Source of the DNA: Arthrobacter alpinus
Lineage (GTDB): Bacteria; Actinomycetota; Actinomycetes; Actinomycetales; Micrococcaceae
Length of the DNA: 64,000 bases
Direction: 5' to 3'
NCBI RefSeq assembly: GCF_900105965.1
Contig: NZ_FNTV01000002.1
Span: 320,620-384,619, forward strand
Shown: positions 36,650-46,063 of the stretch, one piece after another
How positions within the stretch are numbered: position 1 is the first letter of the stretch
Layout of the letters: every line of letters begins with the position of its first letter
Made by a program: the position numbers and the translations under genes
The notes under the pieces: generated by a model
The model's input: only the letters and a program-made list of their open reading frames with translations
Told to the model about the DNA's origin: nothing
The model's database searches: none

Positions 36650-37396
36650 ATGCAACCATCGCCCATTCGAATCCTCCTCGCCGATAGCGACTATTTGGTA
36701 TGCAAGGGACTCGAGAGTCTCCTTGCTGAATCTCGGGAAGTTAGCCTCGAAGAAGTTAGCTCCACTGGCAACGAAGCCATCGATGCAGCACAAAGGCTCA
36801 ACCCTGATCTGGTCCTCATGGAATCTCAACTACGCAATGTATCCAGTGTGGAAGCCACCCAACATATTTTGGCCTCTGTACCAAGCACCAAAGTTGTGAT
36901 GTTCTCATCCGTTTGCGATCTCAAAACTATGACGCGGGCCCATTCTGCGGGAGCATCCAGCTATCTGTCTAAATGTTCCATTAGGACCGACTTAGCAGCG
37001 GCGTTACGGATGATCTACGCAGGGAATGTGATCTACGCGAAACCGACCGACGCGGTGACTTTCCCTAGACAGTCAGACAACGAAAGTAAACTCGCTGCCC
37101 ACCTTTTGATGTCAACCTCTTCACGAGACAAACGACTCATCTCAGCCCTAGTAGGAGGAAATACCAACAAGCAAATTTCTGCCCTCCTGCACGTCAGTCC
37201 AGCCACGGTGAAGGGCGATCTAGTCAAAATCATGGAACGGCTCAACGTCATCAACCGCGTCCAGCTAGCAGTGTTGGCAGTCCATTCTGGACTCCTCGAC
37301 GATCCTGCACCAGATTCCCAGCCGAACGGATCGCTACGAACGGCGAACATACTCCCTATACCAAATAAGAGCCAGCAACTAACCAGGTACCCATAA
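36650..37396 (+). CDS. LuxR-family response regulator with degenerate receiver
   Basis: A 248-aa DNA-binding regulator. The receiver starts IRILLADSDYLVCKGL and the phospho-acceptor loop reads PDLVLMESQL, where the normal Asp (LMDxxM) is replaced by Glu. The C-terminal NarL/LuxR helix-turn-helix is clear (ISALVGGNTNKQISALLHVS, PATVKGDLVKIMERL). No histidine kinase gene is adjacent. With Glu in place of Asp it may be constitutively active or phosphorylation-independent. It is tightly spaced after the oxidoreductase pair and probably cotranscribed. Confidence 0.85.
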   Translation: MQPSPIRILLADSDYLVCKGLESLLAESREVSLEEVSSTGNEAIDAAQRLNPDLVLMESQLRNVSSVEATQHILASVPSTKVVMFSSVCDLKTMTRAHSAGASSYLSKCSIRTDLAAALRMIYAGNVIYAKPTDAVTFPRQSDNESKLAAHLLMSTSSRDKRLISALVGGNTNKQISALLHVSPATVKGDLVKIMERLNVINRVQLAVLAVHSGLLDDPAPDSQPNGSLRTANILPIPNKSQQLTRYP

Positions 37397-37561
37397 CCCC
37401 CAAAGCCTTGCGACACAACAGTAAAGATTGTCCCTATTGTGAATTCTGAAAGCCTTGTGCACACCGGTTGGCGCATGTGAGTCGAAATGTATCAGCCGAG
37501 CCTGCCAGCGGCCTCCCTTCTGTATAGGATCGAGTTCTGATTCGTGACTTAGGGGGAGTTT

Positions 37562-38584
37562 GTGTTGGATGTGAACATTGATGGCGTTGAGCAGGCGGTC
37601 TCCACAGGAAGTCTTCCCGAGTGGGGGCGCGTTGATGATCTCGTTGTGGCAGCCCACGAGCGCAACAGCACCTGCCAGGACGGGTCCGTGGCGGACTACA
37701 TCCCGGAGCTGGCGCAGGCTGATCCAGAGTTGTTCGGCGTCTGTGTGGTGGATGTTGACGGTGGGGAACATGCAGCTGGTGATGCGGCTGCTGAGTTCTC
37801 GATCCAGTCAATTTCCAAGGCTTTCGTCTATGCACTTGTGTGCGAGGAGTTCGGTCATCAGGCCATCGCTGACTTGGTTGGCGTGAACAACACGGGGCTG
37901 GCGTTCAATTCGGTCATTGCCATTGAGCTAAATGATGGCCACCCCATGAATCCGATGGTCAATGCCGGTGCACTGGCCACCACGGCCCTTATGCGCGGGT
38001 TGACAGCTGCCGATCAGTGGGAAGCCATCAAGTCGGGCCTGTCCAGTTTCGCCGGGCGTGAACTGGAACTGGACCAGGTCGTTTATCGTTCCGAGGCTGC
38101 GACGAACACGCGCAACCGCGCCATCGCAGGCCTGCTCGAAAGCTATGGAAGGATCAAACGGCCACCTCTGGAAGTCGTGGACGTGTACACGAAGCAGTGT
38201 TCGCTGCGTGTCAGCGCCCGAGACTTGGCCGTCATGGCAGCCACCCTTGCCGACGGTGGCGTCAATCCGGTTACCGGTGTCCGCGTTGTCTCCGCCCAGG
38301 TGTGCCGCGACACCCTCGCCGTCCTGGCCGCCAACGGCCTCTATGAACGTTCCGGTGAATGGTTGTTCGAGATCGGTCTGCCTGGAAAATCCGGGGTTGC
38401 TGGGGGCCTGATCACCATCGCGCCTGGCAAAGCGGGCATAGGAACCTTCTCACCCAGATTGGACCAGGCCGGCAACAGCGTACGTGGACAACAAGCAACC
38501 GCCTACCTCTCCCGCGTCCTCGGCCTGAACATCTTCGCCTCGGCCGCCAAACAACCGAAGGACAACACCCTCAATGTCGACTAA
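37562..38584 (+). CDS. glsA: Glutaminase A
   Basis: A 340-aa cytosolic enzyme that hydrolyses glutamine to glutamate and ammonia. The serine beta-lactamase-like fold motif SISK (in FSIQSISKAF), the substrate loop NDGHPMNPMVNAGALAT and the GLPGKSGVAGGLI block near the C-terminus match glutaminase. The start is GTG at 37562 with GGGGGAG five bases upstream. The end overlaps the MFS transporter gene by 11 bases, so the two are co-translated. Such pairs occur where released glutamate or ammonia feeds transport or acid resistance; that use here is inference. Confidence 0.94.
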   Translation: MLDVNIDGVEQAVSTGSLPEWGRVDDLVVAAHERNSTCQDGSVADYIPELAQADPELFGVCVVDVDGGEHAAGDAAAEFSIQSISKAFVYALVCEEFGHQAIADLVGVNNTGLAFNSVIAIELNDGHPMNPMVNAGALATTALMRGLTAADQWEAIKSGLSSFAGRELELDQVVYRSEAATNTRNRAIAGLLESYGRIKRPPLEVVDVYTKQCSLRVSARDLAVMAATLADGGVNPVTGVRVVSAQVCRDTLAVLAANGLYERSGEWLFEIGLPGKSGVAGGLITIAPGKAGIGTFSPRLDQAGNSVRGQQATAYLSRVLGLNIFASAAKQPKDNTLNVD

Positions 38585-40202
38585 AACTCAGCCTACGTCC
38601 GTGAGGGAACCGAGAGTCTCCTGGGTACCCATGGTCGGACTCTTCCTGGCCCAGGTCCTCATGTCATTCAACGTTGCTGCATTGCCCGTGTCACTCGGGG
38701 GCATGGTTCAGGACTTTAGCGCCGCACCCACCACCGTCAGTACAGTAATTGTTACGTATGGGCTGGTCGTAGCGGCCCTTGTCATGGTGGGTGCGAAACT
38801 GGGCCAGCGCATCGGATGGGTCGTCATCTTCCGCGTCGTCGTGGCGCTCTTCGCAGTTTCGGCCCTGATGATGATCTTCGCCCCCACCATTGGGTGGGCG
38901 ATTGCGGCTCAGGCCTTCGCGGGCGCTTCGGCCGCGATTATTGTCCCTTCCCTAGTTGCACTGATCGCCGAAAACTATCACGGCACCCAACAAGCAACGG
39001 CGATCGGTTCACTGGGTTCAGCCCGTGCACTCTCGGGAGTCAGCGCCTTCCTGATCGGAGGGACGCTAGGAACACTAGTGGGCTGGAGACCAGTATTTGG
39101 CATCGTCCTACTCCTTGCCGTGACAGTTTTCATTTTCAGCTTCCGACTCCACGCCGACAGAGGCAATCCTTCGGTCAAGATCGACATCGTAGGGGCCGCG
39201 CTCATCGGCGCAGGAATCATCTCCCTCACCTTGGGCTTCAACAACTTCAACGCCTGGGGACCACTTCTTGCGACCACAAACGCACCCTTCAATATCCTGG
39301 GGCTTTCCCCCGCACCACTACTCGTCGTAGCAGGAATTATTCTGGGCCAAGGTTTCTTTGTCTGGACGAGGCGACAGACAAAAAACGGCAAAGAACCCCT
39401 AGTCAGTTTGGCGGTCCTGGGCTCCTCGTCTGAACGCGCAGCCGTCTACGCGATGTTCATTGTCGTTTCCCTGGAAGCAGCATTGAACTTTACTGTTCCC
39501 CTCTACATCCAGATCGTTCAAGGCAGAACCCCTTTCGACACTGCACTCGCGATGATGCCGTTCAACCTGACCGTTTTCATCACCGCCACACTCGTCGTGC
39601 GCTTCTACAACCGATTCGCCCCACGCACCATCGCCGTATTCTCATTCATCCTCACCACAGTTGCCCTGGCGTGGCTGGCCCTAGTTGTCAACAACAATTG
39701 GGAGACACTGCCAACCATTCTCGGCTTGTTTGTCTTCGGCGTCGGACAAGGCGCTTTGGTCACACTCGTCTTCAATGTCCTAGTCACCGCCGCGCCGAAG
39801 GAACTCGCAGGAGACGTCGGCTCTATTCGAGGAACAACCCAAAACCTCGCCGGCGCTGTTGGCACTGCCCTCGCCGGGGCAATGTTGGTGACAATACTCG
39901 GACTCAGCATCGGCCAAGCAACACTCAATAATGTCGACCTTCCACCATCACTAGTCGCCCAAGTGGACCTAGACAACGTTAACTTCATCAGCAACGACGA
40001 CCTCCGCGAAACACTGACCCAAACAACAGCGACGGAGACCCAAATTGAATCGGCCGTCGCCATCAACACAGATGCCCGTCTCAGCACCCTGAAGATAGGC
40101 CTTCTCATCCTCGCGTCCCTCAGCGCCATCGCCATCCTGCCCGCCAGCCGCCTACCAAAATACCTACCCCACGAAATCCCCGACCCCCAACCCACCCGAT
40201 AG
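38574..40202 (+). CDS. MFS transporter (DHA2-like)
   Basis: A 542-aa major facilitator with 14 likely helices. The MFS signature between helices 2 and 3 is recognisable (GAKLGQRIGWVVIFR), as is the repeated glycine-rich helix 5 (GSLGSARALSGVSAFLIGG). An insertion near residues 440-490 (LPPSLVAQVDLDNVNFIS) is a long periplasm-side or outer loop before the last helix. Overlap with glsA implies a shared job, perhaps export or exchange of an amino acid or drug. Substrate unknown. Confidence 0.88.
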   Translation: MSTKTQPTSVREPRVSWVPMVGLFLAQVLMSFNVAALPVSLGGMVQDFSAAPTTVSTVIVTYGLVVAALVMVGAKLGQRIGWVVIFRVVVALFAVSALMMIFAPTIGWAIAAQAFAGASAAIIVPSLVALIAENYHGTQQATAIGSLGSARALSGVSAFLIGGTLGTLVGWRPVFGIVLLLAVTVFIFSFRLHADRGNPSVKIDIVGAALIGAGIISLTLGFNNFNAWGPLLATTNAPFNILGLSPAPLLVVAGIILGQGFFVWTRRQTKNGKEPLVSLAVLGSSSERAAVYAMFIVVSLEAALNFTVPLYIQIVQGRTPFDTALAMMPFNLTVFITATLVVRFYNRFAPRTIAVFSFILTTVALAWLALVVNNNWETLPTILGLFVFGVGQGALVTLVFNVLVTAAPKELAGDVGSIRGTTQNLAGAVGTALAGAMLVTILGLSIGQATLNNVDLPPSLVAQVDLDNVNFISNDDLRETLTQTTATETQIESAVAINTDARLSTLKIGLLILASLSAIAILPASRLPKYLPHEIPDPQPTR

Positions 40203-40431
40203 GAACCGGCATGGTTCCATGAGTCTGGAATGTTCGCGTTGTCGCGGGTCATATAACTGAGAGCGTCCCAAGTAGCAAGGTCATAACAGGGTCAATTACC
40301 TGTACCTGCGGCTGTCAGGCATACGCAGCCTGAGTGGGGTGCCATGTAACAAAGTGAAAAATTGTATGTTAGTGATGCTATGCGGGAATGGAAGAATCGT
40401 GATTGGTCCTGTCATAGCTCCCAGAAATCAG

Positions 40432-40959
40432 TTATTCAAAGGTGAGCTTGTAGCGGTCTTCCGGGACGACTTCCGTACCAGTTTGCGGCTGGTGCTGACT
40501 CAGAAGCTCGCTTTCCCAGCTGTAGCGAAGACCGGTGCCGTCTTCGAGAATCACGAACACTGTGTTGTTTCGTGCGTAAAACTGGGTACTTAAAGTTTCG
40601 CCCGGGAACTTGTCTGCCAATGCTGCGCTTAACCGCTCGGTCTTAACAGCCCAGGGGGTCCCGATGGGCCTTCCGCCCACGGCCTTCCAGGCAACATCCG
40701 CGAACATCAGTGTTTCGTCCGCGCGCGGGTCATCACTGAGCAATACGGGCTTTGGCCCGGCTTTGATGATGCGGTTGACTTGGCTCCTGCTCTCGCCTAG
40801 TTCCGCGGCGATTTTCCGGACGCTGAGACCACGCGTTGTCAACAAGTGCACTACGTCTTTGAGGACCAAGGCCCGGGCCGCGTCAGCCTGTCTGATGGAC
40901 TGCCAAGCGATGACAGCTTGGTCGTTGGTGATTTCCTTGAACTCTCTTCGCTGTCCCAT
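40432..40959 (-). CDS. Helix-turn-helix DNA-binding protein
   Basis: A 175-aa protein. Residues 20-70 hold a helix-turn-helix (LLTTRGLSVRKIAAELGESR, SQVNRIIKAG). The C-terminal half is a small beta-rich domain (FYARNNTVFVILEDGTGLRY). Proteins of this type occur on actinobacterial plasmids and phages. It probably regulates a local function; no target can be assigned. The long palindrome at 41031-41072 lies about 70 bases before its start and could be its operator. Confidence 0.7.
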   Translation of the reverse strand: MGQRREFKEITNDQAVIAWQSIRQADAARALVLKDVVHLLTTRGLSVRKIAAELGESRSQVNRIIKAGPKPVLLSDDPRADETLMFADVAWKAVGGRPIGTPWAVKTERLSAALADKFPGETLSTQFYARNNTVFVILEDGTGLRYSWESELLSQHQPQTGTEVVPEDRYKLTFE

Positions 40960-41030
40960 GCCGGGACAGTATCACGTGCATCCCACGCGGGGACACACGT
41001 CAATCTAATCGGATCCCCTTTGGTGACCAG

Positions 41031-41072
41031 AATCCGCCCTGCCACAATCAGGTGATTGTGGCAGGGCGGATT
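41031..41072. terminator. 20-bp perfect inverted repeat
   Basis: AATCCGCCCTGCCACAATCA pairs exactly with its complement across a 2-base spacer. It lies between two minus-strand genes, 60 bases past the stop of the gene at 41132. Symmetric A/T ends allow a terminator in both directions; a protein-binding dyad is the alternative. Confidence 0.75.
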
Positions 41073-41131
41073 CAAGAACTGTGTATCGGCTTGAATCAGA
41101 CCCATATTCAGACTCACTGGCGTGGTTGTGA

Positions 41132-41644
41132 CTATTGGGAATCCCGCTTGGCTTGCCTCTGTGCGTTGGCGGCTTGTGAGGAAGCCTGTATTTTTTGTGC
41201 CCCCGGAGATGTCTTGTGCATGGGAGTCGTTCCTGGGCCAACCCCTCCCGTGCCGGGGATTTTCGAGGTTTCGGGCCCCGACGACTTTCCTGCGCGAGCG
41301 CGTTCGAGGCGTTCGGCCTTCAGTGCCTCGTAGGTTTCCTGAGCTGTGGCGGCCAGGCGCAGGCTGACTCGAGACAGGGCTTCCTCAAAGACTTCCGCAC
41401 GCTGGGCGGCCTTACCATGGCGTGGCCGTGAGGCTCCCCGGGCACCTTCCTCCGCAACCCCAGCAGCAGCTCGTCTGCGGTAGTTCTTTGTGTGCTTGTT
41501 GCGGGCACGTCGCACCCGCTTGTGTAGGGCCAGCAGTTCATCTTCGTCCAGCAGGCCCATGCGCTCGATTTCAACCTCACGGATCAAATCAAGTTCAGCA
41601 TCTTTCAATATTCCTGTGAGCGTTTCCATGTTCGGATGGTCCAT
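41132..41644 (-). CDS. Conserved hypothetical plasmid-type protein
   Basis: A 170-aa highly charged, helical protein (LLDEDELLALHKRVRRARNK, then RAEVFEEALSRVSLRLA) with a Gly/Pro/Ser-rich tail. The Arg-Arg-Ala pattern resembles small nucleic-acid-associated proteins on Arthrobacter plasmids, but I know no function. Either ATG at 41644 or the one five codons later could be used. Confidence 0.6.
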   Translation of the reverse strand: MDHPNMETLTGILKDAELDLIREVEIERMGLLDEDELLALHKRVRRARNKHTKNYRRRAAAGVAEEGARGASRPRHGKAAQRAEVFEEALSRVSLRLAATAQETYEALKAERLERARAGKSSGPETSKIPGTGGVGPGTTPMHKTSPGAQKIQASSQAANAQRQAKRDSQ

Positions 41645-42218
41645 TCAAGAGCGGAATAATGCTTCGTATTGGTGACCATATGCTACAACGATGACCTACA
41701 CAAGGAAACGGCAAAAGCCATAACATTCACGCATTACAGAGCGTGCCCCTAGGGCCTGGAACGCATTCGTCAGGTCCAGGTTCATTCTCGTTTGGCCGTC
41801 TCTCACTACGGTCTGCAAGCGAGGCACTTTTGGTTTCGAGACCAGAACTTAAACGTGTGGCTACTCCTGGATCGCGCGACCTTGGGGAGTCAACAGGTGA
41901 TGGAATTAACGCCGCGCCAGTAGTGGGAATGTTCTGGCCACTCCACGGTTCAACTCCTTTCCTCGTGAAGAGAAGGGCCGGAGTTGTCCCAGCGCAATTA
42001 TTGGAGCGGGAGAGGTAACTCTAAAGATCTGTCAGGGCGAATTGTTCGCTGTGCTTCATGCCCTGTCGGTAATCCGCCCACTTGCTTTCCGCTTGCACTG
42101 CCGTTGCCACACCGAAACTAGAAGAAATCCATCCCCTTGACTGGCAAGTGCCACACAGCAAAACTGAACCCACAGGGTGTGAGTCGTTACTCGGAAAACC
42201 TACGGGAGGATGCCTCGG
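41645..42218. other. Intergenic stretch
   Basis: A 91-codon plus-strand frame lies here without a Shine-Dalgarno sequence or recognised motif, and I do not count it as a gene. The end of the stretch must contain the CDF promoter. Nothing else seen. Confidence 0.4.
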
Positions 42219-43136
42219 ATGCTGGCTGACCGAAATGCAGCATTTGTTCGTGCAGAAAGGCACGCTTTGCTTTCTTCATTGTGGACCTCTGTTGCAATAG
42301 CAGCTGTAGCGCTCCTCTTGGGAATCGTCTCCGGCACCAGAATCATACTCTTTGACGGCGCTTACATAGGAGTCGGGCTTATCCTCACATGGATTTCCTT
42401 GGGGGCAGCCTCGGCCTCATCTGCCGGGCCAAGCACCCGTTTTCCATTTGGCCGCGCCGCTCTCACTCCTCTGGTGGTTCTACTTCAAGGGCTTGCGATT
42501 GCGGGGACCTTGTTGTTCGCGGCCGCGGACGCCGTGGTCATTATCCGCGACGGCGGGTCGCCAGTCAGTCCGATGATAATCGGCATCTACGGGGCCTCCA
42601 CCGCTGCCGCGGGATTTCTAGTTGCCCGATGGGTACGTCGCCAAGCTCCGTCCTCGGACCTCGTTTCAGCTGAAGTGTCCCAATGGCGGGCAGGGGCCGC
42701 TCTCAGCGTCATGATGATGGTCGGTGCCGCAGCGGCCGCAATCCTCCAGACAGCTGGCTTGAACCTAGTGGCACTCTACATCGATCCCATTCTTGTCTTG
42801 GTCGCCTCGGCAATCGTCGCAATCATCCCCCTTCGAATGATCACGACAGGCCTGAACGAGTTGCTCGAGGGAGCCCCGCCACAGGAAATCACTGTCGCTG
42901 TAGCCCAAGCGGTGGAGTCTGTCCGCAGGAGATTTGTTCTACCGCTGCCACTAATTCGCACCGGGAAAGTTGGCCGAAAACTCTATGTGGAGGTTGACTT
43001 CATCGTGCCGGGGTCCGATTGGAGTGTTGGCGATGAAGACTCCGTTCGACGGGGAGTGATTACCGCACTCGAGCCCTTGGGGCTTGACATCTGGGCGGTT
43101 GTCTCTCTGACTGCCGATCCGAGCCTGACCGAATGA
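42219..43136 (+). CDS. Cation diffusion facilitator (CDF) family transporter
   Basis: A 305-aa membrane transporter. GGGAGG ends nine bases before ATG 42219, which decides the start over ATG 42210. Six hydrophobic segments are followed by a soluble C-terminal domain (KLYVEVDFIVPGSDWSVGDE), as in CDF metal/proton antiporters. The FPFGRAALTPL block after helix 2 is the CDF FPFGxxR-type motif. In helix 5 the usual HxxxD metal site is not obvious (SQWRAGAALSV), so specificity may differ from the classical zinc exporters. Probably exports a divalent metal; which one is unknown. Confidence 0.85.
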   Translation: MLADRNAAFVRAERHALLSSLWTSVAIAAVALLLGIVSGTRIILFDGAYIGVGLILTWISLGAASASSAGPSTRFPFGRAALTPLVVLLQGLAIAGTLLFAAADAVVIIRDGGSPVSPMIIGIYGASTAAAGFLVARWVRRQAPSSDLVSAEVSQWRAGAALSVMMMVGAAAAAILQTAGLNLVALYIDPILVLVASAIVAIIPLRMITTGLNELLEGAPPQEITVAVAQAVESVRRRFVLPLPLIRTGKVGRKLYVEVDFIVPGSDWSVGDEDSVRRGVITALEPLGLDIWAVVSLTADPSLTE

Positions 43137-43757
43137 GACCGCCGATGGCGCCCAGCGATGGGGCTGGGCAACAGGATCGCCGCGCCCCCGCAGGTCTCGA
43201 CGGGCCCAAGGGCTTCATAAAAAAGCCAGTCCCCGCCTCCGGAGCGGGAACTGGGGAGCATCCGCACGTGACTGCAGACGCGTCGTCCTAAGGATTGGTA
43301 CGAGACGGCGTCACGAATGATTGGCGGTCCCTGCAGTGTCCACCGCCGCGGACAGTACCGCGGACAGTGCCGAGATCGGCCCCTTCAATGTGCTCAAGGA
43401 TCTGGGACAGTTTGTTGTTACGCCTGACATCACAGGCATCAACCCTATGCTCATCCTGGGGACCAACGGTACAGCGGTTGGCGTCAAACGCCGTTCAGTT
43501 CCCACTCACCGACACACGCGATAAACACGGGCCAAAAATTCCGGGACATCGTCGGAGCCCCAAGAAGCAGGTCTACCAGCGGGGGCCTGCTGATGAGAAT
43601 TTCTAACCGCTGATCGACTAAGAATTCCTATCCAACTACCGTCATAATTCCTCGACGATACACTCCCAAGTAGATGAGAGGCATGTTTCCCGAAATGGTC
43701 ATCTCTCCCTTCATCACTGCGTCTTCAACTACTGAGTATTTTCCCTTGAGCGAAATC
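43137..43757. other. Intergenic stretch with terminator
   Basis: Apart from the hairpin at 43218-43258 there is a 67-codon frame (43321-43524) without a Shine-Dalgarno sequence or known motif. Not called a gene. It may be a remnant. Confidence 0.4.
43218..43258 (-). terminator. Intrinsic terminator reading on the minus strand
   Basis: CCAGTTCCCGC pairs with GCGGGGACTGG (one mismatch) over a short loop and is followed on the minus strand by CTTTTTTAT. It is a textbook terminator for minus-strand transcription although no minus-strand gene precedes it; read the other way it can end the CDF transcript. Confidence 0.75.
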
Positions 43758-44600
43758 ATGACTCATTTTCAAATCACATTCACGAAGAAGCGAACCCTCA
43801 GAATCACGGCTATCTTCCTTGTCGCACCAGCCTTGGCATTGGGCGGGTGCTCCTCCCCTCCAGCGGAAAACTCCACCGCATCGCAGAGTTCTTCTGCGAC
43901 TATGGCAGCGGCTGAAGCTGGGGCCCCTAAGGACGCCGCTAGCCTGGCAATAACCGTTCAAGAGGCAACGAAAAAACTGACAACACTCACCTTCACCTCA
44001 GAGATGTCGGTTGCCGGCCAGGTCATTTCCGGAAGCGGTCAACAGAAGATGTCCGGCGGCAAGGTTGAAACAGCAAAGATCAGCCAGAAAATGGGTGACA
44101 TGGGACAGATCGACATGATCATCGTGGACGGCAAGGTCTTCATCAAGCTCCCGGCGGCCATGCTGCTCGGCACTGCGGAGCAGCCCTGGGTTGAGGTCGA
44201 TGAAGCGAGCAGCAACCCGGCCATCGCCGCGATGTGGACGAGCCTGAAGCCGACCTTGGAGTCGTCGCCCGTCGACACGTACTCGGATTTCATCCAGGCC
44301 ACGTCATCGGTCACCCTTGTTGGTCCCGAGACAGTGGACGGCGTAAAGACAAACCACTACAAGGTGGATGTTGACCCGAGCAAGTTGCCCGCCGACAGCC
44401 AGGAGAAGGCTCAGCTCGAAGCTGCCGGGCTCACTTCCATTCCCACCGAAATGTGGATTGATGAGTCCGGACGCCCGGTCAAGCTCACCCAGAAGATGGA
44501 CGTTCAGGGTCAGGGACTTTCAACGACCATGACGTTCAGCGACTACGGCTCACCAGTGTATATCACGGCGCCGCCAGCGGGAGAAATCAGCCCCAGCTAG
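43758..44600 (+). CDS. LppX/LprAFG-like lipoprotein
   Basis: A 280-aa lipoprotein. The signal peptide ends in the lipobox LGGC. The mature chain has the pattern of the LppX_LprAFG family: an N-terminal helix (LAITVQEATKKLTTLTFTS), paired strands (GQIDMIIVDGKVFIKLP), DTYSDF and PTEMWIDESGRPVKLTQKM. In mycobacteria these proteins carry lipids across the cell envelope. Here the lipid-carrier role is inferred. The ATG at 43758 is chosen because the signal peptide begins there. Confidence 0.85.
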   Translation: MTHFQITFTKKRTLRITAIFLVAPALALGGCSSPPAENSTASQSSSATMAAAEAGAPKDAASLAITVQEATKKLTTLTFTSEMSVAGQVISGSGQQKMSGGKVETAKISQKMGDMGQIDMIIVDGKVFIKLPAAMLLGTAEQPWVEVDEASSNPAIAAMWTSLKPTLESSPVDTYSDFIQATSSVTLVGPETVDGVKTNHYKVDVDPSKLPADSQEKAQLEAAGLTSIPTEMWIDESGRPVKLTQKMDVQGQGLSTTMTFSDYGSPVYITAPPAGEISPS

Positions 44601-44863
44601 AACATATCGAGCCCAAGCCCACAAAGAAGCCCCGAGGAACCTTTGCGGGTTCAATCGGTCGTCGCACTAGAGGTTTTACTGGTTCCGATAGTAGCTGTTT
44701 CATTGTTTGCCCGGGGGGTCTTTCCACTCAGGATCCTGGGGGGTGTCCCTATGTTTTTCGTCAAGGGGTTGGACGGATTTTCTTCAAGGTTTCTTGTTGC
44801 AATGATTTTGGGCAGGAGTCGATGACTGGCGGTCTGGGTCCGCCAGCGGCTGCTTGGTGGTGA
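44601..44863 (-). promoter_or_regulatory. Right flank of IS110 gene with terminator hairpin
   Basis: About 20 bases past the transposase stop, CTGGCGG pairs with CCGCCAG (44826-44846). The IS110 element end must lie in this stretch but cannot be fixed: these elements lack terminal inverted repeats. Confidence 0.5.
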
Positions 44864-46063
44864 TCAGGTTGTTTTCGGGGTTGGTGCTTCGTAGAAGGTG
44901 CCGTCGCGGAGCATCGCGAAGAGTACGTCGCAGCGTCGCCGGGCGAGGGCGATCAGCGCTTGGTTGTGTCGTTTACCCTCGGAGCGTTTTCGGTCGTAGT
45001 AGGCCCGTGAGAGCGGGTCTTTCAGTGCCGCGAACGCGGAGAGGAAGAATACCCGTTTGAGGGACTTGTTGCCCTTCTTGGAGGGGTGATCTCCGCGGAT
45101 CGAGGTCCCGGAGCGCCACGTCACCGGGGCCAGGCCGGCGTAGGAAGCGAGGTGCCCGGCGGTCTTGAATTCTTTTCCCGCGACCTCGGTGATGATGCGG
45201 GCTTCCGTCCTGACCCCGACCGCTGGTATGGAAGTCAGGACGAGGTGAAGAGGGTGGGCCTCCACGAGGGATTCAACCTGGGCAAGGAGCTCATCGCGGG
45301 CTGTGCGCAGCTGCTTGAGCATGGCCGCGAGTTGGGGCAGGACGACTCCTGCCGCCCCGGTGCCAGCAACGACCACGGTCTGCTGATCTAGGGCGGTGAA
45401 GATCTCGGTAGCCCAACCTTTCCCGGCCCGCGGCGCATGTTTTGTCAGCAGGGTCGTGACACGGCTCAAGCCGGCTTTGCGGAGCCTGTCCGGGGACGGG
45501 TACTTGATCAGTAATTCGGCCATGGCCGGGTGATCCAGGTGCTTTCCGATGACCCGTTCTAGGGCTGGGTGGATCTGAGTTAACAACCCTCGGATCCGGT
45601 TCGAGGTGGCGGTGGCCTGCTTTGCTAGGTCGTCATCGAAACCGCACAACATCGACAGCTCTGCGGCTTGCTCGTCAGCGACCACGATGGAACGAAGGGT
45701 GTGCGGCAGGGATCTTGCTGCTTCAGCAATGATGGCCGCGTCGCGGGCGTCAGTCTTGGCCTCGCCCGGGTGCAGGTCAGCTATGCGGCGCATCGCTAGC
45801 CCGGGAATATAGCCGACCATGATGCCCTCAGCCTGGGCCACGGCCACCGGCAAGGCACCAATGGTCGAGGGCTGATCAACGACCAACAACACGGAGCCTT
45901 TGCCTGCCACTGCCTTGATAATGGTGCGGAGTTTAGTCTCGTCCTGAGGCAGTGCCCGGTCGAGAAGTTTTTTACCCGTACGGTCGATAGCGACCGCGTG
46001 GTGATCGCTCTTGCCGACGTCAACACCGATGAATATATCGATGTCCTCGTGGTTCTTGATCAA
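44864..46063 (-). CDS. IS110 family transposase
   Basis: A 399-aa transposase of the DEDD type. N-terminal RuvC-like domain shows FIGVDVGKSDHHAVAID, the QPSTIGALP block and KTDARDAAIIAEAA, matching the D-E-D-D set. The C-terminal Tnp_20 domain reads LTSIPAVGVRTEARI, ASYAGLAPVTW and SGTSIRGDHPSKKGNK. The start is TTG at 46063, decided by GGGAGG six bases upstream; the frame is open to 46123. IS110 elements transpose through a circular form, guided in characterised members by a structured RNA from the flanking non-coding DNA. The frame is intact. Confidence 0.93.
   Translation of the reverse strand: MIKNHEDIDIFIGVDVGKSDHHAVAIDRTGKKLLDRALPQDETKLRTIIKAVAGKGSVLLVVDQPSTIGALPVAVAQAEGIMVGYIPGLAMRRIADLHPGEAKTDARDAAIIAEAARSLPHTLRSIVVADEQAAELSMLCGFDDDLAKQATATSNRIRGLLTQIHPALERVIGKHLDHPAMAELLIKYPSPDRLRKAGLSRVTTLLTKHAPRAGKGWATEIFTALDQQTVVVAGTGAAGVVLPQLAAMLKQLRTARDELLAQVESLVEAHPLHLVLTSIPAVGVRTEARIITEVAGKEFKTAGHLASYAGLAPVTWRSGTSIRGDHPSKKGNKSLKRVFFLSAFAALKDPLSRAYYDRKRSEGKRHNQALIALARRRCDVLFAMLRDGTFYEAPTPKTT

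Noticed and set aside
41743..42018. 91-codon frame before the CDF gene
   Set aside because: No Shine-Dalgarno sequence and no similarity to anything I know.
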